Shown here piece after piece: positions 7,557 through 17,659 of a stretch of DNA of 64,000 nucleotides. Each line of letters starts with the position of its first letter. Position 1 is the stretch's first letter. The stretch comes from Actinomadura rayongensis (GTDB lineage Bacteria; Actinomycetota; Actinomycetes; Streptosporangiales; Streptosporangiaceae). Location: NCBI RefSeq assembly GCF_009831215.1, contig NZ_WUTW01000005.1:419544-483543 (forward strand), written 5' to 3'. The notes beneath the pieces were generated by a model that was not told the DNA's origin, did no database searches, and was given only the letters and a program-made list of their open reading frames with translations. A program made the translations under genes and the position numbers.

Positions 7557-9559
7557 CCCCCGACGCGACCCCCGACCCAACCCCCGACCCGACCGGCGAC
7601 GCGCTGCGCGACGCCGCGCGCGAGCTGGCCGAGACGGCGGACGCGATCCGGACGGCGTCCGTCCACGCCACCGCGGCGCTGACCGGCACCGCGCCGACGG
7701 CCCGTCGGCGGCCCGGCCTCAGGGCGCAGCGGGCGCTGCTGCGCGCCGTCACGAACCCGCGCGGCCTCGGCGCGCCCGCCGGGGGCCCGCTCGGGACGCT
7801 CGGCGCCAAGCTCGGCGGCGCGCTGCGGGCCGAGAGCCTGGCCGTCCGGGTGCTGACGACGTCGCTACGCCTGCGTATCGCGGCGGTGACGCTCTCCCAC
7901 CCCGAACTCGCCGAGGGCCCGCTGCTCAAGCGGCTGAACGACGCGGTCACCGAGGGCCGGGAGATCGAGGCCGCGCGGGCGCTGGTCGCGCTCGTCCGGG
8001 ACCGGGGCGCGGCCCGCGCGCTGACGGCCCTCGCGCCGGTGTTCGGCGAGATCCTCGCGTTGCGCGCCCTGCGCGACCGCAGCCCGCTGAACGACCGCAC
8101 GGCCTGGCTCATCGCGACCGGCACGGCGACCGCGACCGCCGACCCGCTGACCGGGCTGAGCAACCGGGCCGTCGCCGCGCTGGACGTCGGCGCGGGCGCG
8201 GCGCGCCGGACCGTCCTCGCACCGGACGAGCACCTGTCGACGGACGGCTCCCTGCTCGCCTTCCTCGGCGACATCGGCGTCCTCGGCCCCACCGGACGCG
8301 TGGCGATCCGCGCAGTGCAGGGCCCGGACGGCACCGAGCGCTACGTCGTCCTGGTCCCAGGCATGCGGCTCGGCCGTCCCGACGACGCCTCCCCCGCCGA
8401 CCTGCTCGGCGCGTTCAGCGCGACCGTCCGCGCGAGCGGCCCGTACAGCCGCGCGCTCGGCCGGGCCGTCGCCGACTGCGTCCCGGACGGCGCCGAGATC
8501 GCGTTCGTCGGGCACAGCGCGGGCGGCGCGGCGGCGCTGAGCCTCGCGCAGGACGCCGCGTTCTGCGCAAGGTGGACGGTGACGCACATCGTGGCGGTCG
8601 GTTCGCCGGTCGACTTCAAGCAGCCCGCCGACCCCCGGACGTGGGTCGCGAGCATCACCAACCAGCACGACCTGATCCCGACGCTGGACGGCCAGGGCGC
8701 AGGGAACTGCTTCGACCTGCACCCCGACTGGTACGTGGTGGACTACACCGACCCGTCCCACGTCTTCCCGGCGTGCCACAGCATCGAGCACTACACGCGG
8801 AACCTCGCCGAGGACCTGCCCGAAGCGCGCGACGCCGTCGACGCGCGCCTGTCGCCGCTGCGGGGGCCGGTGACGCGCACGCACGTCTACCAGCTCTACG
8901 ACAGCGACGGCGGCGTGACGCGGCGGGCGACGACCACCCACGGGCCAGTGGAACTGCCGGTCCGATGCGACGACGGCTACGCGGTCACGGCCTACTTCAC
9001 CGTCCGAGCCGCCGGGCTGCCGGACGAGACCGTGACCGTGCGCGGACGGGCGCTCGTCGCCGTCCACATAGCGGAACACCGGCGCGGCACGCTCGGACGG
9101 TTCGGGGAGGCGAGCGTGGGCGTCCTCACGCGCGGGTTCGGGACGTGCCTGCTCGCGTCCGCGCAGTCCACCGGCCTCGCGCACGCGGTCGCGACCGAGG
9201 TGTTCGGCCAGCCCGCGACGGAAGCGGACGTCCGCGCGGGCGGCGGCGCACGGTGGACGCGGGCCGAGGTCGACGCGGGCGGCCCGGTCCTGACGCTCGC
9301 GGGCGCGCTCGGCCCGGGAGTCCCGCTCGCGGGCGGGACGCACACCGTCAGCACGCTGAAAAACGGCACGCTCACCCCGTCGTGCGTGGAAGAACGCGGC
9401 CCGCGAAAAGCCCACCCCGCGCCGGGCCTGCGCCTGACCGCCGGGCCGGACGAGCATCCCATGGCCCGCCACCTGCGCGAACTGGGCCTGGACGGCGCCC
9501 GCCCGGTGTTCTGCGTCGTCGCCCGCGCCCACCGGAGCCTGCGGAGCGTCCCCGGATGA
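7553..9559 (+). CDS. Alpha/beta-hydrolase, lipase-like, with long N- and C-terminal extensions
   Basis: This 668-residue protein starts at GTG 7553, overlapping the COX-like stop. Residues 1-220 are Ala/Arg-rich and helical with no recognised domain. A hydrolase core at about 255-420 has the nucleophile elbow VGHSAGG (Ser322), a probable acid in NQHDLIP (Asp373) and His409 or His413 in CHSIEHY. The order matches class 3-like lipases. The last 240 residues appear beta-rich and are unidentified. There is no secretion signal. Inferred role: release of acyl chains for the oxygenase pair, or hydrolysis of an oxidised lipid. It overlaps the next gene by 4 nt. Confidence 0.78.
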   Translation: MTPDATPDPTPDPTGDALRDAARELAETADAIRTASVHATAALTGTAPTARRRPGLRAQRALLRAVTNPRGLGAPAGGPLGTLGAKLGGALRAESLAVRVLTTSLRLRIAAVTLSHPELAEGPLLKRLNDAVTEGREIEAARALVALVRDRGAARALTALAPVFGEILALRALRDRSPLNDRTAWLIATGTATATADPLTGLSNRAVAALDVGAGAARRTVLAPDEHLSTDGSLLAFLGDIGVLGPTGRVAIRAVQGPDGTERYVVLVPGMRLGRPDDASPADLLGAFSATVRASGPYSRALGRAVADCVPDGAEIAFVGHSAGGAAALSLAQDAAFCARWTVTHIVAVGSPVDFKQPADPRTWVASITNQHDLIPTLDGQGAGNCFDLHPDWYVVDYTDPSHVFPACHSIEHYTRNLAEDLPEARDAVDARLSPLRGPVTRTHVYQLYDSDGGVTRRATTTHGPVELPVRCDDGYAVTAYFTVRAAGLPDETVTVRGRALVAVHIAEHRRGTLGRFGEASVGVLTRGFGTCLLASAQSTGLAHAVATEVFGQPATEADVRAGGGARWTRAEVDAGGPVLTLAGALGPGVPLAGGTHTVSTLKNGTLTPSCVEERGPRKAHPAPGLRLTAGPDEHPMARHLRELGLDGARPVFCVVARAHRSLRSVPG

Positions 9560-9780
9560 CCGAAGCGCTGATCGACCACGCCCGCACGCTGGACGCCGAC
9601 GCCGCCGCGCTCGCCGACCGCGCCGGGAAACTGCGGGCGCTCGCGGCGCGGCTCCGCGAACAAGACGCCCCGCCCTGGGTCTTCCACGCGCTCAACGACC
9701 ACATCACCGCGTGCGTGATCGCGTCCAACGACCTCGCCGAGGCCGCCGCGCGCCTCTACTCCCGCGCCGTCACGCCCTGA
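9556..9780 (+). CDS. Small helical protein, last gene of the P450/COX-like operon
   Basis: This 74-residue, Ala/Leu-rich, almost entirely helical protein includes heptad-like DADAAALADRAGKLRALAAR (residues 13-32). It starts at ATG 9556, overlapping the lipase stop. I do not recognise the family. A partner or scaffold for the preceding enzymes is possible. Its coupling to the lipase is the main evidence that it is real. Confidence 0.65.
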   Translation: MTEALIDHARTLDADAAALADRAGKLRALAARLREQDAPPWVFHALNDHITACVIASNDLAEAAARLYSRAVTP

Positions 9781-9806
9781 AGTTCTCCACAGCCTGGGGA
9801 AAACCC

Positions 9807-11153
9807 TCACCGCGCCGGATCAAGCGGCAGCCGCAGGACGAACCGCGCCCCGGCCCGGGCGTCCTCGATCGTCAGGTCGCCGCCGTGCGCGCGGGCGATC
9901 TCCCGGGCGATCGCGAGCCCGAGCCCGGTGCCGCCCGCGCCCCGACTGCGCGCGGTGTCCAGCCGCGTGAACCGCTCGAACACGCGCTCGCGGTCGGCCG
10001 GGTCGATGCCGGGCCCGAGGTCGGCGACGATCAGCAGCGCCTCGGCGTCGGACCGGACGACCCGGATCTCCGCCGGCCCGCCCGCGTACCGCTCGGCGTT
10101 GTCCAGCAGGTTGTTGAGCAGCCGCACGAGCTGCATCCGCACGCCGCGCACCCGCACGCCGTCCGCCAGCACCGTGTCGACCGCCGGGCGGGACGCCAGC
10201 TCGGCGCGGGCGAGCGCGGCGAGGTCCAGGGTCTCCTGCGCGGCCGTCCCGCCGGTGCCGATCCGGGCGAGCAGCAGCAGGTCGGTGATGATCGACTCCA
10301 GCCGGTCGGTGTCGCGCAGCGCCGTCCGCACGACCTCGACCAGGTCGGTGTCGTGCGGATGCATGGACGCGTCCTCCAGGTTGGCGCGCAGCCCGGTGAT
10401 CGGCGTGCGCAGCTCGTGGGACGCGTCGGACGCGAACTGCCGCTGCCGCGCCACGGCCCGCTCCAGACGGTCCAGCGTCTGGTTGGCGGTACGGGCGAGC
10501 TGCGCGATCTCGTCCTGTCCGGCGGGCTGCGGGACGCGGCGGCTGAGGTCGCTGCCGCTGATCTCGGCGAGCTGCGCGCGGATCTGCCCGACGGGACGCA
10601 GCGTCCGCCCGACGACGCCCCAGGTGATGCCCGCCGCCAGCGCCGCGAGCACCAGCGCCGTGAGCGCGAGCATCGCCTCCAGCACCCCGTTGGACAGGTA
10701 GGACGGGACGGGCCGCGCCGCGTACACCACGACCGAATCCGGCGCGGTCGTAGCCCGGACGGCCTCAACGAGCGTGCACCGATCCCCGGGCCCCGGACGC
10801 GGAACGCACTGCGTGTAGTTCTGCACGCGGCGATCCGGTCGCGGCCACCGGCGGCTCAGCGGCGGACGGCCCCGCGTCGCGGCGGACGCGTCCACGACCC
10901 GTCCGCCGGGCGCGACGACCTGGAGCGCGATCCGCCCGCCGGAGTCGTCGGGGATGGGGTGGCGGAGCGTGCCGTCGCGGACGCTGCCGCTGACGCGGAA
11001 CGCCGCCTGCTGCACCTGCGACAGCAGCGACGCCTGGACGCCCGCGCGGATCGAGAAGTCCGCCGCCGCCGCGATCGCGCCGAAGACGAGCACGGCGAGC
11101 ACGGCCGAGACGAGCGTGTCGCGTGCCCGGATCGACCGGGGTCGCAGCCGCAT
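9807..11153 (-). CDS. Sensor histidine kinase (orphan in this window)
   Basis: This 448-residue membrane kinase has TM1 at about 13-33, an extracytoplasmic sensor of about 120 residues containing two Cys (116 and 126), TM2 at about 158-182, a HAMP linker, an H-box FASDASHELRTP with His246, and an ATPase domain with N-box NNLLDNAERYA and GGTGLGLAI. It would autophosphorylate and pass phosphate to a response regulator, but no receiver-domain gene is adjacent on either side. It is divergent from the GCS2 gene and converges on the oxylipin-type operon. Confidence 0.93.
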   Translation of the reverse strand: MRLRPRSIRARDTLVSAVLAVLVFGAIAAAADFSIRAGVQASLLSQVQQAAFRVSGSVRDGTLRHPIPDDSGGRIALQVVAPGGRVVDASAATRGRPPLSRRWPRPDRRVQNYTQCVPRPGPGDRCTLVEAVRATTAPDSVVVYAARPVPSYLSNGVLEAMLALTALVLAALAAGITWGVVGRTLRPVGQIRAQLAEISGSDLSRRVPQPAGQDEIAQLARTANQTLDRLERAVARQRQFASDASHELRTPITGLRANLEDASMHPHDTDLVEVVRTALRDTDRLESIITDLLLLARIGTGGTAAQETLDLAALARAELASRPAVDTVLADGVRVRGVRMQLVRLLNNLLDNAERYAGGPAEIRVVRSDAEALLIVADLGPGIDPADRERVFERFTRLDTARSRGAGGTGLGLAIAREIARAHGGDLTIEDARAGARFVLRLPLDPAR

Positions 11154-11238
11154 GGTCCTCCCGCCCGTGATGAGCCCGCCGGGGTCGTTCTCTCACTGTG
11201 GGTCACAACGGCGGGATCGTCCGCCGAATACCTCAAGG

Positions 11239-11315
11239 TACCCGGGGGTAACAAAACGGGCATCCGAAACCCGGGGCCGGGTTTCGCCCTCGTCCACCGG
11301 GGACATCCGTTTTGT
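11239..11315. repeat. Nested inverted repeats in the divergent intergenic region
   Basis: Three inverted repeats lie within 77 bp. TACCC-GG-GGGTA is at 11239-11250. An outer pair is ACAAAACGG (11251-11259) with CCGTTTTGT (11307-11315). An inner perfect pair is CGAAACCCGG (11265-11274) with CCGGGTTTCG (11277-11286). They lie between the divergent kinase and GCS2 genes. A multi-site operator or a folded leader of the GCS2 transcript are both possible. Confidence 0.6.
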
Positions 11316-11344
11316 GACACTCATCCGGACGCAGGGACGGTCAC

Positions 11345-12825
<1,481 letters not shown>

Positions 12826-12853
<28 letters not shown>

Positions 12854-13368
12854 AGCGCGTACGCGGCGACGGACGAGTCGTCGGTGATGACGCCGTCCCG
12901 GATCATGCGCCGCACGTCCGCCTCCGGGAACCACTGCTGCCGCATGTCCTGTTCCTCCGGCTCGCGGGCGTGCTCGCCTGCCGTGAGGTCCGTCGCGACG
13001 AACACGGCGTAGCGCTGGCTGCTCATGCCGTGCGCGGCGTCCAGCCGGCCGAGCCGCGTCAGCGTCGCGGCGCGCAGGCCCGTCTCCTCGGCCAGCTCGC
13101 GCCGGGCGACCTCCTCGGGGTCCCCGGCGCGGCGGCCGGGCAGCGACCCCTGCGGGAAGTTCCACGACCGCCGCTCGACCGGGTACCGGTACTCCTCGAC
13201 CAGGTGGAAGCCGCCGTTCTCGAACGGCAGGACGACCACGAAGTCCGGCTTGTCGATGACCCCGTAGACGCCGCGCGACCCGTCCGGCCGCTCGATCTCG
13301 TCCTCCCGGACGCTCATCCACGCGTTCTCGTAGACGACCCGTCCGCCCAGCCTCCGTACGTCGCTCAT
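12826..13368 (-). CDS. NUDIX hydrolase, ADP-ribose pyrophosphatase-like
   Basis: This 180-residue protein has a complete Nudix box, GDPEEVARRELAEETGL (about residues 82-98), preceded by the PQGS segment (WNFPQGSLPG) usual in ADP-sugar pyrophosphatases. It should cleave a nucleoside diphosphate linked to another moiety, with Mg2+ bound by the box glutamates. The exact substrate is unknown. It starts at ATG 13368. Confidence 0.9.
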
Positions 13369-13414
13369 CCGCGCAGTCTAGGAGCGCGCCCGCCGCACGA
13401 GCCGCCGAGGGCGG

Positions 13415-14248
13415 TCAGGCGTCCGTGCTCATGGCCCGTGGGTCCGGGCCGCGTGCGCATTCGGGGAACAGGGACCCCAGCCGGGCGAGGGCGTGGGCGA
13501 CGGCCGGGACGTTCAGGGGGTCCCGGGCGATGGTGATGATCGTGTTCCCGGCCACCCGGATCGCCTTGCGGTTCGTGACGTCGGTCAGCCAGTCGTAGCA
13601 GCGGCTGAGCACCGGGTCGTGCAGAGTGCGGAGCACGGTGATGAGGGCCGGTTCGTTGCGCAGGAGCGCCCGGTAGGCCTGGCTCGCCACGAAGATGGCG
13701 TTCTCGCTGCGGTCCGGCCGGGCCGGATTGTTGGCCGGGTCGCGGCCCCAGTCGATGGCGGCCTGCTCGGCGGTCCCCCATTCGTTGTCGTGGACGGCCT
13801 TGCGCGCCAGCCGTCCCGCCTTCAGATCGGTGAGGTAGCGGGCCCAGGGCCGGGCGCCCGGATCGCCGTAGTCGTCGTCGCTGACGCCCGCCGCCAGCGC
13901 GACGCCGCGCAGGATCGCCTCGATGTCCCCGGCGTTGGTGTAGGACGCCCACGTGCCGGGCGCGCCCATCTTCTCGTCCAGGAACACCTGGATGACGCCT
14001 TCGATGACGTTCCAGCGCGCGAAGCCCTTCTCGAAGGACTGCGCCCGGCCCTCCTGGAGGGCGTGGACGAGGACCAGGCGGTCGGCCATCGGCATCCGCG
14101 CGATGTCGCCGATCCGGCAGGTCAGCGTCTCCGCGCAGGCGCGCGGCGAGACCGGAGCGGCGGGGGCGGCGCTCGCGGCGGACGCGGGCGCGGCGAGCAG
14201 GAGGGAGGCGAAGGCGAGAACGAAGAGGAACCGTCGTGGCGGGAGCAC
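13415..14248 (-). CDS. Secreted protein of unknown function
   Basis: The protein has an export signal: two Arg, the hydrophobic run FLFVLAFASLLLA, then an APASAASA cleavage region. GTG 14248 gives a normal signal peptide and a 277-residue protein. The open frame continues to 14344 and a longer N-terminus cannot be excluded; the AGGAG near 14248 is too close to be convincing. The mature part is Ala/Arg/Asp-rich with Cys in ACAETLTC, SRCYDW and PECARG that could form disulfides. I recognise no family or catalytic motif. Confidence 0.6.
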   Translation of the reverse strand: MLPPRRFLFVLAFASLLLAAPASAASAAPAAPVSPRACAETLTCRIGDIARMPMADRLVLVHALQEGRAQSFEKGFARWNVIEGVIQVFLDEKMGAPGTWASYTNAGDIEAILRGVALAAGVSDDDYGDPGARPWARYLTDLKAGRLARKAVHDNEWGTAEQAAIDWGRDPANNPARPDRSENAIFVASQAYRALLRNEPALITVLRTLHDPVLSRCYDWLTDVTNRKAIRVAGNTIITIARDPLNVPAVAHALARLGSLFPECARGPDPRAMSTDA

Positions 14249-14403
14249 GCTCCTGTTGTAGCGCCGGAGGCATGTACGGCGCGGCCCGAGTGACGGTTCT
14301 CTCAGCTTCCCCGGACCCAGGTCTCGCGCCCGGGTAAGCCCCACCTGCTCACCCGAACCGCCACCACGCTCTTCTGGGTCACAACCCGGCGGCAGGAACG
14401 CAG

Positions 14404-14429
14404 AAACCCCCGCCGGGGGGCGGGGGTTC
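14404..14429 (-). terminator. Terminator downstream of the XRE/DUF397 pair
   Basis: AACCCCCGCC (14405-14414) and GGCGGGGGTT (14419-14428) form a perfect 10-bp stem with a 4-nt loop, ten bases past the DUF397 stop. Confidence 0.6.
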
Positions 14430-14439
14430 CGGGAGTTGT

Positions 14440-14640
14440 TCAGAGGGCGAGGGCGCCGGTGCGGGCCGCCGCCAGCAAGGTCGCGAACTGCGCCGCCGGG
14501 AGCGTGATCACGCCCGCGTCGCGAGCCGCCGTGTCACGAACGGCCACCACACCGCTCATCGACCCAGCCTCCACGCACTCGCCGTGCTCGCCGCCGGAGT
14601 AGCTGGACTTGCGCCAGTTGCGGGGACTGATCTGGTTCAC
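14440..14640 (-). CDS. DUF397 domain protein
   Basis: This 66-residue DUF397 protein has the family signature WRKSSYSGGEHGECVEAG, followed by VAVRDT. These small proteins are encoded next to XRE/DUF5753 regulators in actinomycetes, as in whiJ-type loci, and are thought to modulate them. GTG 14640 overlaps the regulator stop by 4 nt, so the pair is translationally coupled. Confidence 0.9.
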   Translation of the reverse strand: MNQISPRNWRKSSYSGGEHGECVEAGSMSGVVAVRDTAARDAGVITLPAAQFATLLAAARTGALAL

Positions 14641-15455
14641 AAGGACTCCTGAATCTTCTTCAGCAGGTCATAGCTCTCGGCCGCAGGCATCGCCGCTGAC
14701 CTGATGAGATCATAGCCCTCGACCAGATCGACGATCACCTCGTCATCGTCGATGATTCGGCCCGACCTGCCGACCCCGCTATGCCAGGCGACCACGGATC
14801 CCTTCTTACGGGATTCGATGAGATGGATTCCGCCCTGGTGCCCCGGGTGCGTGAAATCGGCCAGCCTCACAATTTGGATCTGAACATTCCACTGATCCGC
14901 ACGATCGAGGAGCTTCTGGATCTGCTCCCGGGCGATATCCGGATTGTGAGCGAGGCTGCGGATGACCGCCTCGTTCATGATCGCCTGAAGCTTGACGGGC
15001 GGGTCGGCGTCGAGGATGCCCTGTCGCCGATCGCGCTCCTCCACGATCTCGTCGGCGTCCTGCGGCGTCAGACCACCCCTCGCCAGCGCGCGGACGTAGG
15101 ACGGGGACTGGAGCAGGCCGATGACCGCGCCATGGGAGAAGGCGCGGATGCTCTTGGCCTCGGACTCGTACTTGGCGAGTTCCCGGGCGTTCGGCGGGAT
15201 GCGGCTGACGGCGGCCACCTCGCGGTGCTCCGTGAAGTAGTCCGTCTCGAAGAGCATGTCGAGGATCTTGGCGCCCTTGTCGTCCGGGACGGCCTGCCCG
15301 TGCTCGTAGCGGCTGACCTGGGACTCGTCGCACAGGAGCTTGCGCGACAGTTCATCCTGCGTCCAGCCCTTCTTTTCCCGATATGACCGGATTTTCGCCC
15401 CGTAATGCTGGGCGAATGACTCATTCGGGTTGAGCTTCTTCGGGGGGCGGGCCAT
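14637..15455 (-). CDS. XRE-family regulator with DUF5753 domain (WhiJ-like)
   Basis: This 272-residue protein has an N-terminal Cro/C1 helix-turn-helix (WTQDELSRKLLCDESQVSRY, about 32-51) and a C-terminal DUF5753 region (GLLQSPSYVRALARGG, later RQGILDADPPVKLQAIMNEA). These proteins are repressors or differentiation switches that act with a DUF397 partner, here directly downstream with a 4-nt overlap. It probably autoregulates. The ribosome site AAGGTT is weak. Confidence 0.9.
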   Translation of the reverse strand: MARPPKKLNPNESFAQHYGAKIRSYREKKGWTQDELSRKLLCDESQVSRYEHGQAVPDDKGAKILDMLFETDYFTEHREVAAVSRIPPNARELAKYESEAKSIRAFSHGAVIGLLQSPSYVRALARGGLTPQDADEIVEERDRRQGILDADPPVKLQAIMNEAVIRSLAHNPDIAREQIQKLLDRADQWNVQIQIVRLADFTHPGHQGGIHLIESRKKGSVVAWHSGVGRSGRIIDDDEVIVDLVEGYDLIRSAAMPAAESYDLLKKIQESL

Positions 15456-15651
15456 GATGCTGAACCTTTCGCCTCGGCGCGCTTTCGGCCTTCTCGACGG
15501 AGGCTACATCGGACACGCGCGCCCGTGACGGAACTCCCGCGAAAGCGCGGAGATAGAGGACGAAGGCGAACCGCCGAAAGGATCAAGGCTTCCATCAGCG
15601 GCGTCTCGCGGAGTATCGGTCGGCGCTATGCGCCGTCATGCCGGGCCGGGG

Positions 15652-15669
15652 TGTAGCACCTTGTAGCAC
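15652..15669 (+). promoter_or_regulatory. Direct repeats upstream of the antitoxin gene
   Basis: TGTAGCAC occurs at 15652-15659 and again at 15662-15669. The 10-bp spacing puts both copies on the same face of the helix. They lie 33 bp before the Phd-type antitoxin start and could be its autoregulatory site. Confidence 0.35.
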
Positions 15670-15701
15670 GCCATGCCACGGCCTGCTCTAGCCTGGCCGG
15701 T

Positions 15702-15953
15702 ATGAGGGCTCAGCCCGAGGTCACCCAGCGGGACCTGCGCAGCCGGTCCAAAGAGATCATGGACGCGGTCGAGCGCGGCCAGGCGTTCACCGTGACGCGC
15801 GACGGCCACAAGATCGGCAAGCTGGTCCCGTTGCGGCGCCGCCGCCGGTTCGTCCCGCGTGCCGAGTTCGCGGCCATGTCCACCAACGCGCCCGCCCTCG
15901 CCCTGGAGGCATTCCGGGCCGACCAGGACGCGAGCAACCCCTATGACCGCTGA
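15702..15953 (+). CDS. Phd/YefM-family antitoxin
   Basis: This 83-residue type II antitoxin has the Phd fold motif RDLRSRSKEIMDAVERGQAF then TVTRDGHKIGKLVPL, ending in an acidic, flexible tail expected to bind a toxin. It would normally repress its own operon and neutralise a PIN-domain RNase. The ATG of the toxin reading frame overlaps its 3' end at 15943, but that toxin is broken, so the antitoxin looks orphaned. Confidence 0.85.
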   Translation: MRAQPEVTQRDLRSRSKEIMDAVERGQAFTVTRDGHKIGKLVPLRRRRRFVPRAEFAAMSTNAPALALEAFRADQDASNPYDR

Positions 15954-16154
15954 GCGGTAGGCGCAAGGACTGCTCGGCACCAACATCATGATCCTGCGCA
16001 GCAGGATCGACCCGGCGGAACTGCCCGACGAGATGGCCATCAGCGCGATCACGCTCGCCGAGTTGTCGGCCGGCCCGCACCAGGTCCACCGCGACGAGGA
16101 GCAGGCCGACTACGACGAGCACACCGAACGGGCGCGGCGCCCGGACGTCCTCAG
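15943..16154 (+). pseudogene. VapC-type PIN-domain toxin remnant
   Basis: The frame begins ATG ACC GCT GAG CGG and meets a TAG at 15958-15960. The same frame then continues with VapC homology: AQGLLGTNIMILRSRID, AISAITLAELSAG and a QADYDEHTERARR segment. The catalytic Asp of the usual LLDTN motif is Gly here. The reading frame loses resemblance where it meets the 3' end of the PucR gene at 16151, so the C-terminal half of the PIN domain is missing. A premature stop, a lost catalytic residue and truncation together argue for a dead toxin. Confidence 0.75.
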
Positions 16155-17494
16155 CGGCGGAAGGTCACCACTTCGGCGGACTCGCCGGACGCGGCCTTGC
16201 CGGCCGGGACGATGTGCTCGCCCGGGCCCTCGGCCAGCAGCGCGCGGGCGCGCAGGACGATCTCCAGGTCGAACCGCAGGTCGGGGTCCATGAGCTGGTC
16301 GCCGAAGAGTTCTTCGAGCTGCCGCAGCCGGTACCGGACGGTCTGCGGGTGGACGTGCAGCCGCATCGCGACCTCGTTGGCGTTGCGTCCCGCCTGGAGC
16401 CAGGCGAGCAGCGTCTCGGCCAGGCGGTCCTGCTGGCTCGGGCGCAGATGGGCCAGCGGCGCGAGCCGGATCGCGGCCAGCCCGTTGATCAGGGCCTCGT
16501 CCTGGAACAGGATCAGCGTGGACATGTGCTCGACGCTGCGGATCACGCCCGCGTTCTTCGGCGCCTCGATGACGCCGCGCTCGACCAGCCCGAGCGTCCG
16601 GCGCGCCCAGGCGATGGAGCGGGCGGCCTCGCCGATCGGGACGGTCGGGCCGACGACCGCGAGCATCCCGCCGAGCGCGCGGTCCACCAGCCGCGCGCGG
16701 CCGGGACCGTCGGGGTCGGGGAAGATCAGCGCGGGGTTGCGGCGGGCGAGGTCGACCAGGATGTCCTGCGGGAACGCGGGCGGACGGCCGTCGGAGTGGC
16801 GGCGGGCCAGCGCGACGGCCGCGACCGTCCGGGGCACCGGCCAGCGCGCGGCGGCGGCGAGGTCGGCGATGGCCTCGCCGGTGGCGGGCGGGTCGGCGAG
16901 CAGCAGGTCCAGCAGGCGCTTGCGGCGGCGCTGCATCTCGCCCGCGACGGCGGCCTGCGCCTGCGCGTAGCCCTCGGCGGCGGCGACGGCCAGCTCGTCC
17001 TGGAACATCATGATGGCTTCGCCGACCGCGCCGAGCGTCCGGGGCTCGACGCCGAGGTTGACGGCCCCGGCGGTGATCCGCCGCCAGGCGATCATGGCGC
17101 CGACGCGCATCGCGGTCTGCATCGCGTCCAGGCTGCGGCCCTCGCCGGCCTCGCCGCGGCCGATCGCTCGGAAGAAGTCGGTGACCGAGGACGGCTCGCT
17201 GTCGGGCTCGGCCACGCGGTCCACGAAGTACTGGAGGACGCGCTCGACGGCCATCCGCAGCGTCCCGGAGTAGGGGCCCTCGCCCTGCCGGTCGTACTCG
17301 CGCACCCGGGCCTGGATCTCCTGGATCATGTCGTCCGCCACCTCGTCCAGGTGGGGCCGCATGTGCTCGGCGAGGTCCCGGGGCAGCTCGGCCCAGGGAC
17401 GTCGGTCCGCGTCCTCCGCCACGTGTCCTCCCGGCTGGTGCCCCGCGCCCACTGAACCCGACACGAGATCTGATAACTGACCAATGTGGCTCAT
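16151..17494 (-). CDS. PucR/CdaR-type transcriptional regulator
   Basis: This 447-residue protein ends with the PucR-type helix-turn-helix (NEVAMRLHVHPQTVRYRLRQ then LEELFGDQL, about 390-420). Before it is a GGDEF-like/PucR core with an N-terminal helical sensory region. ATG 17494 is chosen over a TTG three codons upstream. It is encoded next to CCR and the PKS on the same strand but beyond a strong terminator, so it has its own promoter. It is a plausible cluster regulator by position only. Confidence 0.85.
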   Translation of the reverse strand: MSHIGQLSDLVSGSVGAGHQPGGHVAEDADRRPWAELPRDLAEHMRPHLDEVADDMIQEIQARVREYDRQGEGPYSGTLRMAVERVLQYFVDRVAEPDSEPSSVTDFFRAIGRGEAGEGRSLDAMQTAMRVGAMIAWRRITAGAVNLGVEPRTLGAVGEAIMMFQDELAVAAAEGYAQAQAAVAGEMQRRRKRLLDLLLADPPATGEAIADLAAAARWPVPRTVAAVALARRHSDGRPPAFPQDILVDLARRNPALIFPDPDGPGRARLVDRALGGMLAVVGPTVPIGEAARSIAWARRTLGLVERGVIEAPKNAGVIRSVEHMSTLILFQDEALINGLAAIRLAPLAHLRPSQQDRLAETLLAWLQAGRNANEVAMRLHVHPQTVRYRLRQLEELFGDQLMDPDLRFDLEIVLRARALLAEGPGEHIVPAGKAASGESAEVVTFRR

Positions 17495-17602
17495 GTGGTC
17501 CAAGCATGACTCTTCGCTCGGATGCGAGCAAAGTGTAGGACGAGCTTTCTTGCGCTCCCGCCTTCCCCGAACGGCCGAAGGTAAAAGTTCCGGCTAAAAG
17601 CA

Positions 17603-17639
17603 GACGTCCCGGGAACCGCCGTCGCGGCCCCGGGACGTC
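17603..17639 (-). terminator. Terminator of the PKS-ccr transcript
   Basis: GACGTCCCGGG (17603-17613) and CCCGGGACGTC (17629-17639) form perfect 11-bp arms around a 15-nt loop. On the minus strand the stem is followed by TGCTTTTAG. It lies 20 bases past the ccr stop. Confidence 0.7.
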
Positions 17640-17659
17640 CGTGCAGGCGTCCGTGCAGG

